Position numbers and translations under genes: made by a program
Part shown: positions 44,628 to 54,012 of the stretch, in pieces
Numbering within the stretch: the first letter of the stretch is position 1
Layout of the letters: each line of letters begins with the position of its first letter
The notes under the pieces: generated by a model
Told to the model about the DNA's origin: nothing
The model's database searches: none
Seen by the model: only the letters and a program-made list of their open reading frames with translations
Assembly: GCA_024644945.1 (NCBI GenBank)
Contig: JAHEGU010000007.1
Coordinates: forward strand, 1-64,000
Reading direction: 5' to 3'
DNA from: Gammaproteobacteria bacterium
GTDB taxonomy: Bacteria; Pseudomonadota; Gammaproteobacteria; Arenicellales; Poriferihabitantaceae
DNA: 64,000 nucleotides

Positions 44628-45443
44628 CTACTCAACGGGTAGTGCCGGATCATCGGCCCACTCTGACCAGGAGCCCGCGTACCCTTTTACATTGTTGAAT
44701 CCCAGCGAGCGCAGCATCATAAAGCTGTGAGAAGATCTCTGGTGAGTCTGGCAATGAGCAATGATTTCCTTGTTTCGATCGAATCCACGTTGCTCTAATA
44801 GTTGATTGAGTTCATCTGGCGATTTTAATTTTCTATGGTTGTCAGTGTCGATTGTGTCGAGCCAGTTAAGGTTGATGGATCCTGGAATCCTGCCGCATCT
44901 GGCGGAGGCTGATTTCATGCCATGATGTTCTTCCGGAGTCCGGGCATCAAGAATCTGAATATTCGGATCTTCGAGCGATTCAAGAACGTAGCGTTTACTG
45001 GCAACTACCGAAGTGTTGCGGCGAGCAATCCAATCGGAAGCCATCACGGATTCGGTGCCGTTTCGAAGGGGAAGGTGCTGCGCTGCCCATGCGGTGAGTC
45101 CACCATTTAGATAGGACTGATTGTGATGTCCCATGGCTTCCAGTACCCACATCATCCGCGCCGCTCGGGTGCCTGCCTCGTCATCATAACAAACAATATG
45201 CAGAGATTTTGTCAGTCCGATACTTTGAAAGGCCTGCTCAATGACGTTGCTGTCGGGTAACAGTCCAGCAGCGGGCTTGCTACCTCGATTAAGGATAGTT
45301 GTATCGAGATAAACGGCTCCCGGAATATGCCCTGCAAGATACTGTTCACGCTTACCCAGACAGACAATTCTTATGCAGTCATCATCGAGGTGATTTGCCA
45401 GTGTATCTGGTTCGAGCAGATAAGGTAGTGTGGCGGCGGACAT
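44628..45443 (-). CDS. Two-domain sulfurtransferase (rhodanese family)
   Basis: Tandem rhodanese domains of 271 residues. The active-site cysteine is Cys231 in AHCQTHQRSS, and the first domain is catalytically silent, as usual. Conserved structure motifs include YLAGHIPGAVYLD and CGRIPGSINLNW. The CQTHxRS loop differs from the CGSGVTA loop of mercaptopyruvate sulfurtransferase and the CRKGVT loop of rhodanese proper, so the sulfur donor is not assigned. It is convergent with the MltD-like gene and divergent from truD. Confidence 0.9.
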   Translation of the reverse strand: MSAATLPYLLEPDTLANHLDDDCIRIVCLGKREQYLAGHIPGAVYLDTTILNRGSKPAAGLLPDSNVIEQAFQSIGLTKSLHIVCYDDEAGTRAARMMWVLEAMGHHNQSYLNGGLTAWAAQHLPLRNGTESVMASDWIARRNTSVVASKRYVLESLEDPNIQILDARTPEEHHGMKSASARCGRIPGSINLNWLDTIDTDNHRKLKSPDELNQLLEQRGFDRNKEIIAHCQTHQRSSHSFMMLRSLGFNNVKGYAGSWSEWADDPALPVE

Positions 45444-45497
45444 CAGTTAGAATCGAATCTTAAAATCGACGACATTATATCCCTTTCCAAATCTCCT

Positions 45498-46571
45498 ATG
45501 AACGCGCACATAAGTAGCAGGCCGCAATTTGCGCTGGACAAATGGAACTTCTTACTTAACAGCCCCAGTTGTCAAGGCACTATTCGTGTTCAGCCCGAGG
45601 ATTTTAAGGTAGAGGAATTACTCGGGTTTGAATTGAGCGGTAAGGGGGATCATCTGTGGGCAAATATCATCAAGCGGTGCCTGAATACCCTTGAGGTTGT
45701 CTCAATGATTTCGAAGGCAGTTGGCGTCAGGCAGCAGGATGTAGGATTCAGCGGCCAAAAGGATCGAAATGCCATCACCAGCCAGTGGTTCAGTGTTCCA
45801 ATTGGAAACGATCGCGACAAGCTGATCAAAACCGTTGAGGATTTTGTTAGTGACCATTCCCAGCTCGAATTAATTACTCTTTCTGAGCAACCGAACAAAC
45901 TAAAAAGAGGGGCACATCGCGCCAATCGATTTCAAATCCGGGTCAGGCATTTCAGTGGAAATAAGGCGGGGATGGAATCGCGACTGCGCATAATCAATCG
46001 AGAAGGTGCGCCAAATTATTTCGGCCCACAACGGTTTGGTCGGGGTGGAAATAATCTGAGTGCCGCAGGTAGTTTGTTTCAAGGGGGGAAATTTAAAATC
46101 AATCGTATCGCAAGAGGGATGGCGCTTTCCGCTGCGCGCTCATGGGTGTTCAATCAGGTGCTTTCGGAAAGGCTCGCCCGCTGGAACTGGAACGAGCCAA
46201 TACTTGGGGACGCGATGCAACTAGACGGTAACAACGCGTATTTCATCCACGATGGTTCGGATCTCTCAGTTGTTGATAGAATAGCACGTCACGATCTGCA
46301 CCCTACGGGCCCATTATGGGGGCAGGGTGAGGTGCCGACAAAAGGAGAAGTTGCTAAGCTCGAATCCGAGGTAGTTGGGAATATTCCAATACTGCCCGAG
46401 GGGCTGGCGCGTTTTGGTATGCGCCAACAGAGACGTGCTCTCAGGTTAATCCCCCATGAGCTGACCTGGAATTTTGAACAGGGCGATGAACTCCGTCTCG
46501 AATTTGTGTTGCCTAGCGGGTCCTTTGCTACTGCGTTGTTGAGAGAAATTTTGATTTTCAATGAAAATTAG
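45498..46571 (+). CDS. truD: tRNA pseudouridine(13) synthase
   Basis: It isomerises uridine 13 of tRNA-Glu. The catalytic aspartate is Asp89 in FSGQKDRNAITSQWFS. Other TruD hallmarks are VQPEDFKVEELLGFELSGKGDHLW at residues 31-54, NYFGPQRFGRGGNNL and the C-terminal LPSGSFATALLREIL. Its 357 residues are normal. It is followed by pyrF after 36 bases. Confidence 0.95.
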   Translation: MNAHISSRPQFALDKWNFLLNSPSCQGTIRVQPEDFKVEELLGFELSGKGDHLWANIIKRCLNTLEVVSMISKAVGVRQQDVGFSGQKDRNAITSQWFSVPIGNDRDKLIKTVEDFVSDHSQLELITLSEQPNKLKRGAHRANRFQIRVRHFSGNKAGMESRLRIINREGAPNYFGPQRFGRGGNNLSAAGSLFQGGKFKINRIARGMALSAARSWVFNQVLSERLARWNWNEPILGDAMQLDGNNAYFIHDGSDLSVVDRIARHDLHPTGPLWGQGEVPTKGEVAKLESEVVGNIPILPEGLARFGMRQQRRALRLIPHELTWNFEQGDELRLEFVLPSGSFATALLREILIFNEN

Positions 46572-46607
46572 TATGCATCAGGTTGGGTTCATCGAACGAT
46601 AGCTTTC

Positions 46608-47417
46608 ATGTTTAAAGATAAACTCGATATTGCATGGCGAAAGCGGAATTCTCTTCTGTGTGTAGGCCTCGATCCGGATCCAGACAAGATCCCTTCTTCA
46701 GTTGCCGGATCCGACCGTTTGTATCTATTCAATCAACATATTATTGATGCCACCGCGCCCTGGGTCTGCGCCTTCAAACCGCAAATCGCCTATTATTCCG
46801 CTGTCGGCGCTGAGCATCAACTTGGGCAGACTATTGATTACATCCACAAGCATCACCCTGGCGTGCCGGTCATTCTGGATGCCAAGCGTGGTGACATAGG
46901 AGCGACTGCAACCATGTATGCCCGCGAGGCGTTCGAACGCTATCATGCAGATGCGGTAACCGTGAATCCGTATATGGGCGGAGACACTCTGGAGCCGTTT
47001 CTGTCTTATGCTGATAAAGGAGTATTCATTCTTTGCAGGACATCTAATCCTGGCAGCGGAGATATTCAGGCCCTTGAGACACCTGCGGGTTCTATAGCCT
47101 CTCTGGTGGCTCGTATGGCGGCTGAGCGCTGGAATGAGAATGACAATGTGGCGCTCGTAGTAGGCGCGACTTATCCGGAGCAGATTGCAGAAGTCCGGAA
47201 ACTTGTTGGTGATATGCCCCTGCTGATTCCGGGTGTTGGTGCCCAAGGCGGCGATCTAAAGCAAGTGTTAGATAATGGCCTGGATCAGGCCGGCTACGGG
47301 CTATTAATTAATGCTTCACGCTCAATTATTTATGCTGGCAGCGAAAAGGACTTTGCCCAACGTGCCGGAGCGGAAGCTAGACGACTATGTGAAGAAATCA
47401 ACTCATTAAGGCGCTGA
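46608..47417 (+). CDS. pyrF: Orotidine 5'-phosphate decarboxylase (type 2)
   Basis: It performs the last step of UMP synthesis. The catalytic motif DAKRGDIGATATMYA is complete. The long 269-residue form with LCVGLDPDPDKIPSSV near the N-terminus and FKPQIAYYSAVGAEH marks the type 2 subfamily, which differs from the short E. coli type. PGVGAQGGDL binds the phosphate. It starts 36 bases after truD; the next gene begins 3 bases after its stop. Confidence 0.95.
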   Translation: MFKDKLDIAWRKRNSLLCVGLDPDPDKIPSSVAGSDRLYLFNQHIIDATAPWVCAFKPQIAYYSAVGAEHQLGQTIDYIHKHHPGVPVILDAKRGDIGATATMYAREAFERYHADAVTVNPYMGGDTLEPFLSYADKGVFILCRTSNPGSGDIQALETPAGSIASLVARMAAERWNENDNVALVVGATYPEQIAEVRKLVGDMPLLIPGVGAQGGDLKQVLDNGLDQAGYGLLINASRSIIYAGSEKDFAQRAGAEARRLCEEINSLRR

Positions 47418-47420
47418 CCG

Positions 47421-48584
47421 ATGTCCACTTTACTGAACTACGATACCCGCTATCCATCAGTGGCGGATCTGAAGACACGAGCTAAGAGGCGGATTCCAAG
47501 CTTTGCCTTCGATTATGTTGATGGTGGTATTGATCAGGAGCACGGGAAGCGTCGTAATCGCAATGCGTGGCACGAAGTTGAGTTGACGCCTCGTTATCTC
47601 CTAGATGTTTCTGCCGCGGATCAGACTTCAACTATATTTGGGCATGACTATGCCATGCCATTTGGTGTGCCACCGGTAGGTCTTGGCAATATGATGTGGC
47701 CTGGTGCGGAACTGGCGCTGGCTACCGCTTCCCAGAAAGCGAATATTCCATATATTCTCAGCACCTTCAGTACTACGGCGCTGGAAAAGATCGCCAAGGT
47801 GGCACCTGACGTATGCTGGTTTCAACTTTACGTGCCTCAGAGAGTTGAGGTGATGAAAGACCTGCTGGGTAGGGTAAAAGAAGCGGGATTTAATGCTCTG
47901 GTCGTGACTTTAGATATTCCGGTTGGCGCAAAACGTAACCGCGAACTTAAGAACGGACTGAAACTACCGTTTAGTTTTACACCACATATTGTCTGGCAGG
48001 CGATGATTCACCCGGTTTGGTCCATCGAAACCTTGATTCATGGGCAACCAGATTTTGTAAATGTGCTTCGCTACAAAGAAGGCCAAAATGAGGGTTTGGC
48101 GCAGTTTATTACTAATTTCAATATGCACGGTGTGACCAGGGAAAGGGTGGAGATGATAAGAGAGCTTTGGGACGGACCGTTGGTTCTGAAGGGAATACAG
48201 TATGAGCCGGACTTACGTGACGCCATCGATATGGGTATTGACGGCATTATCGTCTCAAATCATGGTGGTCGACAGCTCGATGCTGCACCGTCTTCAGTTC
48301 ATAGCCTGAAAAGTCTGTCGCTGGAGACCCGGGCGAAGCTCGAGGTCATGGTCGATAGTGGTATCCGCACCGGGATGGATGTTGTGCGCGCCAGAGCACT
48401 CGGCGCTAGTATGAGTTTTTCTGGTCGATCTTTTTTCTGGGGTGTGGGCGCGATGGGGATAAAGGGCGCTGACCAGGTGGTTAACATTTTCAAAGATGAG
48501 ATTGATAGAACTCTGAAGCAACTTGGTTGTAGGTCTATTGCGGAAATGGACCAAAGTTGGCTTAAAGCACAGTCTTCTTGTTGA
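47421..48584 (+). CDS. FMN-dependent alpha-hydroxy acid dehydrogenase (LldD family)
   Basis: It oxidises an L-2-hydroxy acid such as lactate, glycolate or mandelate. It has an FMN-binding TIM barrel with FAFDYVDGGIDQE, FGVPPVGLGNMMWPGAELALA, QLYVPQRVEV and the catalytic histidine in VSNHGGRQLD, then MVDSGIRTGMDVVRARALGA. Membrane-bound LldD has an extra insert of the type seen at about residues 180-235, but the exact substrate cannot be assigned. It starts 3 bases after pyrF. Confidence 0.88.
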   Translation: MSTLLNYDTRYPSVADLKTRAKRRIPSFAFDYVDGGIDQEHGKRRNRNAWHEVELTPRYLLDVSAADQTSTIFGHDYAMPFGVPPVGLGNMMWPGAELALATASQKANIPYILSTFSTTALEKIAKVAPDVCWFQLYVPQRVEVMKDLLGRVKEAGFNALVVTLDIPVGAKRNRELKNGLKLPFSFTPHIVWQAMIHPVWSIETLIHGQPDFVNVLRYKEGQNEGLAQFITNFNMHGVTRERVEMIRELWDGPLVLKGIQYEPDLRDAIDMGIDGIIVSNHGGRQLDAAPSSVHSLKSLSLETRAKLEVMVDSGIRTGMDVVRARALGASMSFSGRSFFWGVGAMGIKGADQVVNIFKDEIDRTLKQLGCRSIAEMDQSWLKAQSSC

Positions 48585-48654
48585 TTTCACTGTACTTTTC
48601 GTACTCGGTCGGACTAAACATTCTCCTCGCACTGGGCGCTGTAGCCCTGCTTTC

Positions 48655-49521
48655 ATGAAAATTATTGAAATCCTGTTTCCAGTGTTTACACTGGTGTTGG
48701 TGGGATTTGTGTACGGAAGGATGTATCAACCGGGATTGCGTGGAGTCAATCAGATGATCCTGTTTGTGTTCGTGCCCGCGCTGGTATTTGACGTCATGTC
48801 GCGCAAGGATTTCCAAGTGTTTGAGTATCAATGGTTGGCGCTCGGAGGCTTGGCCGTCGTACTGGGATCAGGTTTGATAGCCTGGCCGGTCGCCAAACTA
48901 TTGCATTACCGGATCAGGGCGTTTCTACCGCCGATGATGTTTAATAATTGTGGCAATCTAGGTCTCCCGCTGGCGCTGTTGGCATTCGGTGACGCGGGGC
49001 TCGAAGCAATGGTTGTTTTGTTCCTGATTAGTAACGTATTGCACTTTACTTTGGGAACATGGATCTTCGGCGGCATCGTGTCGTGGAAAGGATTCTTCAT
49101 CAATCCGGTTAATATTGCGACCTTTGCCGGCTTAATAGTAAATTTTGCGCGAATTGAAATTCCAGGATTTGTGTTGCTGCCGATTTCCATGCTGGGTCAG
49201 ATCGTGATTCCGTTCATGTTGTTCTCCCTCGGTGTGCGCATGGTGAATGTGGAAGGTTCACATCTACGCTTCGGTATAGTGGGTGCTTTGATTTGCCCGC
49301 TAAGTGGAATCATCCCCGCGATATTAATCGGTTCGTTTATTCCTTTAACTGATTTTCAATTCGGTTTGTTGATTCTATTTGCCGCATTACCGCCAGCGGT
49401 GCTGAATTTTATGTTTGCTGAACAGTATGATCAGGATCCTGAGCTGGTTGCCTCGCTGGTACTTGTAGGGAATGCGATGGCGGTATTGGTAATTACGCTG
49501 GTGCTTTGGTGGCTGGTTTAG
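48655..49521 (+). CDS. AEC (auxin efflux carrier) family permease
   Basis: An inner-membrane transporter with about ten helices in two inverted halves. Family marks are the N-terminal LFPVFTLVLVGFVYGR, then MFNNCGNLGLPLALLAFG, with the Asn-rich crossover, and LFAALPPAVLNFMFAEQYDQDPELVAS. ATG 48655 (MKIIEILFP) is chosen. The open frame extends back to 48523 but there it only overlaps the dehydrogenase gene. Bacterial members export malonate, malate or other organic acids; the substrate is unknown. Confidence 0.87.
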   Translation: MKIIEILFPVFTLVLVGFVYGRMYQPGLRGVNQMILFVFVPALVFDVMSRKDFQVFEYQWLALGGLAVVLGSGLIAWPVAKLLHYRIRAFLPPMMFNNCGNLGLPLALLAFGDAGLEAMVVLFLISNVLHFTLGTWIFGGIVSWKGFFINPVNIATFAGLIVNFARIEIPGFVLLPISMLGQIVIPFMLFSLGVRMVNVEGSHLRFGIVGALICPLSGIIPAILIGSFIPLTDFQFGLLILFAALPPAVLNFMFAEQYDQDPELVASLVLVGNAMAVLVITLVLWWLV

Positions 49522-49614
49522 GCGCAATCATGCTGTTTCTTGATTAAATGGTCAGCAGTGAGTTGGTGTTTCCGGTTTGACAGGTTGAAAGCAGAGTTAT
49601 AATGAACGTCGCGG

Positions 49615-50160
49615 TTAATTCATAATCAGCTTTGCTAATTTGTCGATAGACTGCATTAATGGTTCCGGTTCCAATTGCACCATCTCCGGCTCGATAAACG
49701 TGATTTCTTGGCATGCTGGATACAGAAACCAGCACATAAACAGCTCCGCCCAGATCTCGCTCATAAGATCTGGTGTGTAAGGGGGTGCACCAGCCCTGAC
49801 ACGATCAAGCAATTTACTCCAATGCCGTTGATGGCGAACGCACCCCACCAACCGAAACTGGCGCAGCTCCCAACCACCTAGAAACCCGTTGTCCCGATGG
49901 CTAATTAGGTCGAATTTGCGGGCAACGGCGTGGCCAATTTCGTGGAATAAATCTTCCTCCGGGCAGGACGAGTATTGATTAAGATAGATGGTATTCGCTT
50001 CAAGTCTGCCAACTGTTTCGCCGAATTGATCGTAGAGTGGAATCGTCTTCCACACATAGATTGAAGTCCAAGGGTGGGCTCGGACCATAACCCAGTCCCC
50101 CACCCAACGTTGTGCGAGGGTGATCAGTGAATCGATGTGTTTGTTGCCGTAATCACTCAA
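49615..50160 (-). CDS. Putative zinc metallopeptidase-like protein (HEIGH)
   Basis: I do not recognise a family, but the 181-residue protein carries HEIGH (HExxH zincin motif) in EEDLFHEIGHAVARKFDLISH. About 60 residues later it has EIWAELFMCW, whose glutamate could be the third zinc ligand. Three or more cysteines and many aromatic residues are present, and there is no signal peptide. It stands alone, divergent from the peroxiredoxin gene. It could be a cytoplasmic peptidase or a non-catalytic relative. Confidence 0.7.
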   Translation of the reverse strand: MSDYGNKHIDSLITLAQRWVGDWVMVRAHPWTSIYVWKTIPLYDQFGETVGRLEANTIYLNQYSSCPEEDLFHEIGHAVARKFDLISHRDNGFLGGWELRQFRLVGCVRHQRHWSKLLDRVRAGAPPYTPDLMSEIWAELFMCWFLYPACQEITFIEPEMVQLEPEPLMQSIDKLAKLIMN

Positions 50161-50259
50161 TGCATTGACGTTTTACTGACGTTGTTGATGATATTATCTC
50201 AAAATTAGAATCCGTAGTTCGTTGATCCGGATTAATTTTTACGTGTAAGAGGAAATGAA

Positions 50260-50742
50260 ATGACCATATCAGTTGGCGACAAGATTCCCAGTGTAGAACT
50301 GGCAATGATGGGACACGATGGCCCAGAAACCATAAATACCGACGATATTTTTAGTGGTAAAAAAGTAGTACTGTTTGCACTTCCGGGTGCCTTTACGCCT
50401 ACTTGCTCGGCGGCACACTTACCTGGCTTCGTGGTCCATCACGATGCGATCAAAGCCAAGGGAGTAGATACCATTGCCTGCCTTTCGGTGAACGACGCCT
50501 GGGTCATGGATGCCTGGGGTAAAGCGCAAAATGTCGAAAACAATATCCTGATGCTAGCGGACGGTAGTGGAAATTTCACAAGCGCCGTAGGGCTTGACGT
50601 CGACTTGACAGCACGCCACTTTGGGGTTCGGTCCCAGCGTTATGCAATGATTGTTGAGGACGGTGTGGTCAGTCACTTGAATGTCGAGGATGGGCCTGTA
50701 TTTGAGGTCAGTAATGCAGAAACAATTCTTAAATTGTTGTAA
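50260..50742 (+). CDS. Peroxiredoxin (Prx5 family)
   Basis: It reduces hydrogen peroxide or alkyl hydroperoxides. The peroxidatic cysteine is in PGAFTPTCSAAHLPGF, the Prx5 signature. LARHFGVRSQRYAMIVEDG (as TARHFGVRSQRYAMIVEDG) and the N-terminal GDKIPSVEL are typical. Its 160 residues are normal. A strong ribosome site AGAGGA precedes ATG 50260. I saw no OxyR-type box upstream. The reductant (glutaredoxin or glutathione) is unknown. Confidence 0.93.
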   Translation: MTISVGDKIPSVELAMMGHDGPETINTDDIFSGKKVVLFALPGAFTPTCSAAHLPGFVVHHDAIKAKGVDTIACLSVNDAWVMDAWGKAQNVENNILMLADGSGNFTSAVGLDVDLTARHFGVRSQRYAMIVEDGVVSHLNVEDGPVFEVSNAETILKLL

Positions 50743-50843
50743 TCTGAAGCAGCATCGGCGCGCTCGGGCATGAGCTCGAGGGGGGTTCTCTGGCGCTATA
50801 ATATGTTGCAAGTAAAGTTTGACGATTTCGCGGAGCCCAGTCT

Positions 50844-51731
50844 ATGATTTCTCGCATTCTCCTTTTTCTCGGCACTAACCTTGCGGTGATGATGGTTCTC
50901 AGCGTCGCAATCAGAATATTTGGACTGGATGAGTATGTAGGCGGTAGTGCCGGGAGTATGCTGGTATTTGCCTTTATATTTGGCATGGCCGGGTCTTTTA
51001 TTTCCCTCGCAATGTCAAAATCCATGGCCAAGCGATCAACAGGCGCTCGGGTGATTGAAAGCCCTAATAATGAGACCGAAGCCTGGCTGATGGAAACTGT
51101 GCGCAAACAGGCAGACGCGGTGGGCATCGGGATGCCTGAAGTGGCCATTTTCGATACACCTCAGGTTAACGCATTTGCAACCGGTATGAACAAGAATGCG
51201 GCACTGGTTGCGGCCAGCAGTGGGCTGTTGAATAGCATGACCCGTGATGAAGCCGAGGCGGTGATGGCGCATGAGATCAGTCACGTGGCAAACGGTGACA
51301 TGGTTACGCTTACATTGATTCAGGGCATACTCAATACTTTTGTCATATTCTTCTCTCGCATCATTGGAAATATCGTCGATAAGGCTGTTTTTCGAAATGA
51401 ACGCGGCTTTGGTATCGGTTATTTTATAACCTCAATGATCGCTCAATTTGTACTTGGAATCCTGGCTTCAATCATCGTGATGTATTTTAGTCGTATCAGA
51501 GAGTTTCGAGCGGATGAGGGTGGGGCTAACCTGGCAGGGAAGCACAAGATGATTGATGCGCTCAGGAGACTTCAGAGCCAACATCAACTCGATCAGTTGC
51601 CTGACGAACTTGCGGCATTCGGCATTTCCGGAGGAGGGGGTAACGGTCTGAAGCGACTGTTCCGCAGCCATCCTGACCTCGATGAGAGAATAGAGGCGCT
51701 GCAAGGGCTCGACTCCGCAGTAGATCGCTGA
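50844..51731 (+). CDS. htpX: Membrane protease HtpX
   Basis: A zinc metalloprotease of the inner membrane that removes damaged membrane proteins. Two N-terminal helices (residues ~5-24 and 36-56) precede [21 protein letters not shown], the zinc motif HEISH and a second pair of helices. The downstream glutamate is in [16 protein letters not shown]. The C-terminal [11 protein letters not shown] is typical of HtpX. Its 295 residues are normal. Confidence 0.95.
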   Translation: MISRILLFLGTNLAVMMVLSVAIRIFGLDEYVGGSAGSMLVFAFIFGMAGSFISLAMSKSMAKRSTGARVIESPNNETEAWLMETVRKQADAVGIGMPEVAIFDTPQVNAFATGMNKNAALVAASSGLLNSMTRDEAEAVMAHEISHVANGDMVTLTLIQGILNTFVIFFSRIIGNIVDKAVFRNERGFGIGYFITSMIAQFVLGILASIIVMYFSRIREFRADEGGANLAGKHKMIDALRRLQSQHQLDQLPDELAAFGISGGGGNGLKRLFRSHPDLDERIEALQGLDSAVDR

Positions 51732-51898
51732 CCCGCCGGTCCATATTTCAACACCGCCTCAAATAACGGGGCACAACTCGCACTAGCGAATAAAGTTTAT
51801 TCCGGGGATACTCTTCTGGAGATTTTGGTTTGCCGGTGATCCACATGCTTTGATCCGCGCTCAACCAGGAATTTCTTTTACTTTTGACAGGAGTATCT

Positions 51899-52588
51899 AT
51901 GGAACTCACCTTCGAATCGGCATTCTCCCCCGGTGGAATGGTTGGTAATGCCTCATATGTCTTGCTAATTATGTCCATGGCCATGCGTAGAATGTTTATG
52001 CTCCGTGTTCTCGCTATTTTATCTGGGTTGGCTGGGATCGCCTACGATGTAATCTGGTTGCGAGATCCTGTTGGGACTTTCTGGGAGTCGTGTTTTACCT
52101 TTACTAATCTTGTTCAGTGGTTGTTATTGATTCGTGACGATCGAAAGTTGAGACTAAATAAAGAAGAGAAATATCTATGGCGGAAGTTCTTTCCTAATTT
52201 ACAGCCAGCGGAATGTAAAAGGTTGTTACTGGCTTCAGAATACATTGAAGGTCAGGCCGGAGAACGGCTGATTTCCCGCGGGCAACCGGTTGAACATATC
52301 TATATGCTCTTGTCCGGGACGGTTGACATTAACCTAGACGGTACTAAAGTTTCACAATGTGGGCCCGGTGACCTGCTGGGCGAAATGAGTTTTTTAACCG
52401 GTGATCCTGCTACGGCGGACTCTGTCCTTGCTACTAATGCGACATTACTGCAGCTTGAGCAGAGCAATCTGGCGACCTTAATCCAATCTTCTTCGGAACT
52501 CGGTCATTCGCTCAGTAGTCTGATTAGCCGCAATCTCGTTGCCAAGCTGGATAAACAAACGCGGCTCAAAGTATTAGGTCCCGCATGA
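51899..52588 (+). CDS. Popeye-like membrane protein with a cyclic-nucleotide-binding fold
   Basis: The N-terminal ~85 residues have about three hydrophobic helices, followed by a charged linker and a cNMP-binding-type domain (about residues 95-210). The phosphate cassette reads GEMSFLTGDPATADSV. The arginine that normally grips the cyclic phosphate (G-E-x-A-L...R-x-A) is missing. This arrangement resembles bacterial Popeye (POPDC-like) proteins. It may bind a nucleotide in a different way or act as a scaffold. ATG 51899 is chosen because AGGAG is well placed six bases before it. The cyclase at 1858-3366 is a possible but distant source of ligand. Confidence 0.75.
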   Translation: MELTFESAFSPGGMVGNASYVLLIMSMAMRRMFMLRVLAILSGLAGIAYDVIWLRDPVGTFWESCFTFTNLVQWLLLIRDDRKLRLNKEEKYLWRKFFPNLQPAECKRLLLASEYIEGQAGERLISRGQPVEHIYMLLSGTVDINLDGTKVSQCGPGDLLGEMSFLTGDPATADSVLATNATLLQLEQSNLATLIQSSSELGHSLSSLISRNLVAKLDKQTRLKVLGPA

Positions 52589-52680
52589 AGCCGTCTTTTA
52601 AGCATGTGGCTCTGTATCTGCGAGTCGTGCGGTAGAATGTCCGTAATCTGATTGCAGAAGCCTATGATTTTTTCGACCTC

Positions 52681-53916
52681 ATGAAACTTAAACAGATAAA
52701 AACCTGGGTGACTGTTCCGCCAACTGGTATTGGTGGTTCGTTCTGGGTCATTGTTAAGCTCACCACTGATAATGGGATAGAAGGAATCGGCGAGTGTTAT
52801 GGTATTCCGGTTTCAGGAGATATCGCCTGTAGAATGGTGACAGATACGTTTGAACGGTTTATCGAGGGAGAAGACCCAAGAAATATTGAAACCATGTTTC
52901 GAAGAGTGTATTCGGCTGGTTTTACTCAACGCCCTGACGTATCCATGATGGGAGTTTTTAGTGGAATTGAAATCGCGATCTGGGACATTCTAGGTAAGGC
53001 AAATGGGCAGCCTGTTTATAATCTGATCGGTGGACGCTTTCATGATCGCCTGAGAACCTATACCTATCTTTATCCCAAAAATCTGGGCCCGGACGGGCGC
53101 GCCGAAGAGAGTGCCCCTGATGTATATCATGACGGTGATGCAGCGGCGGAGCGCGCGCTCGAATACATTGATATGGGGTTCACAGCGATCAAGCAAGATC
53201 CGGCGGGGCCATACAGCTTCCAGGGTGGCAGAGAATTGTCGCTGCAGGAGCTTTCTCGCAGCGAATATAACGTCAAGTGCATGCGGGAGGCAGTGGGAGA
53301 CCGAGCAGACATTCTAGTTGGCACTCATGGTCAGATGACCACGTCGTCGGCGATTCGCCTCGCTAAGAGACTCGAACCTTATGACCCGCTCTGGTTTGAG
53401 GAACCTTGCCCGCCAGACCAGATGGACGCAATAGGGGCCGTAGCTGCTGCTACATCTTTACCAGTCGCTACCGGAGAACGACTCACCACTAAAATTGAAT
53501 TTCATCAGGCGCTCAAAGCTGGAGTATCGATTCTGCAACCGGATGTCGGAAGAAGTGGTGGTATCTGGGAGACCAAGAAAATTGCGGTGATCGCCGAGTT
53601 GTTTAATGCGCAGATTGCGCCGCATATATACTGTGGTCCTATTGCCCATGCGGCGGCAACTCACGTGGCGTTCAGTTTGCCAAACTTCCTGATCCTCGAG
53701 ACTATTCATACTGAATTCCATGATGCAATATTGAAACAGTCGTTATCATGGGACCACGGCTTTATGATCGCGCCTACCGAACCAGGCCTCGGAATCGAGC
53801 TTAATGAGGAGGTGCTGGAAGCACATCCCTACGAAACCGGCGGCAGGCTGCATCTCGAAATGTGCCAGACACCACTTGATTCCGCCAACAACAGAATTAT
53901 TGCAGAGATTGAGTAG
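52681..53916 (+). CDS. Enolase-superfamily enzyme (mandelate racemase / muconate lactonizing type)
   Basis: A 411-residue member of the MR/MLE group, probably a sugar-acid dehydratase. It has GIGGSFWVIVKLTTDNGIEGIGE, split over residues ~17-39. Later motifs are LGKANGQPVYNLIGG, GFTAIKQDP (the KxD-like catalytic region) and FEEPCPPDQ with a metal glutamate. GERLTTKIEF carries a second metal glutamate and HIYCGPIAHAA a catalytic histidine. The usual first metal Asp position reads VGTHGQMT; I recall relatives with the same GTHGQ, so this is a subfamily trait. The substrate is unknown. It starts at ATG 52681. Confidence 0.85.
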   Translation: MKLKQIKTWVTVPPTGIGGSFWVIVKLTTDNGIEGIGECYGIPVSGDIACRMVTDTFERFIEGEDPRNIETMFRRVYSAGFTQRPDVSMMGVFSGIEIAIWDILGKANGQPVYNLIGGRFHDRLRTYTYLYPKNLGPDGRAEESAPDVYHDGDAAAERALEYIDMGFTAIKQDPAGPYSFQGGRELSLQELSRSEYNVKCMREAVGDRADILVGTHGQMTTSSAIRLAKRLEPYDPLWFEEPCPPDQMDAIGAVAAATSLPVATGERLTTKIEFHQALKAGVSILQPDVGRSGGIWETKKIAVIAELFNAQIAPHIYCGPIAHAAATHVAFSLPNFLILETIHTEFHDAILKQSLSWDHGFMIAPTEPGLGIELNEEVLEAHPYETGGRLHLEMCQTPLDSANNRIIAEIE

Positions 53917-54012
53917 TCATTTTCGCGCTTCCACGCAAACGCATGTGCTGAGTTGCATTAAGAATCGTTGTCGTTAAATTCTGAAGCGTAAACCAAACCA
54001 AATTGAAAAATC

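Noticed and set aside
50161..50259. A second OxyR box in front of the peroxiredoxin gene.
   Set aside because: No ATAG-N7-CTAT or near match with correct phase was found.
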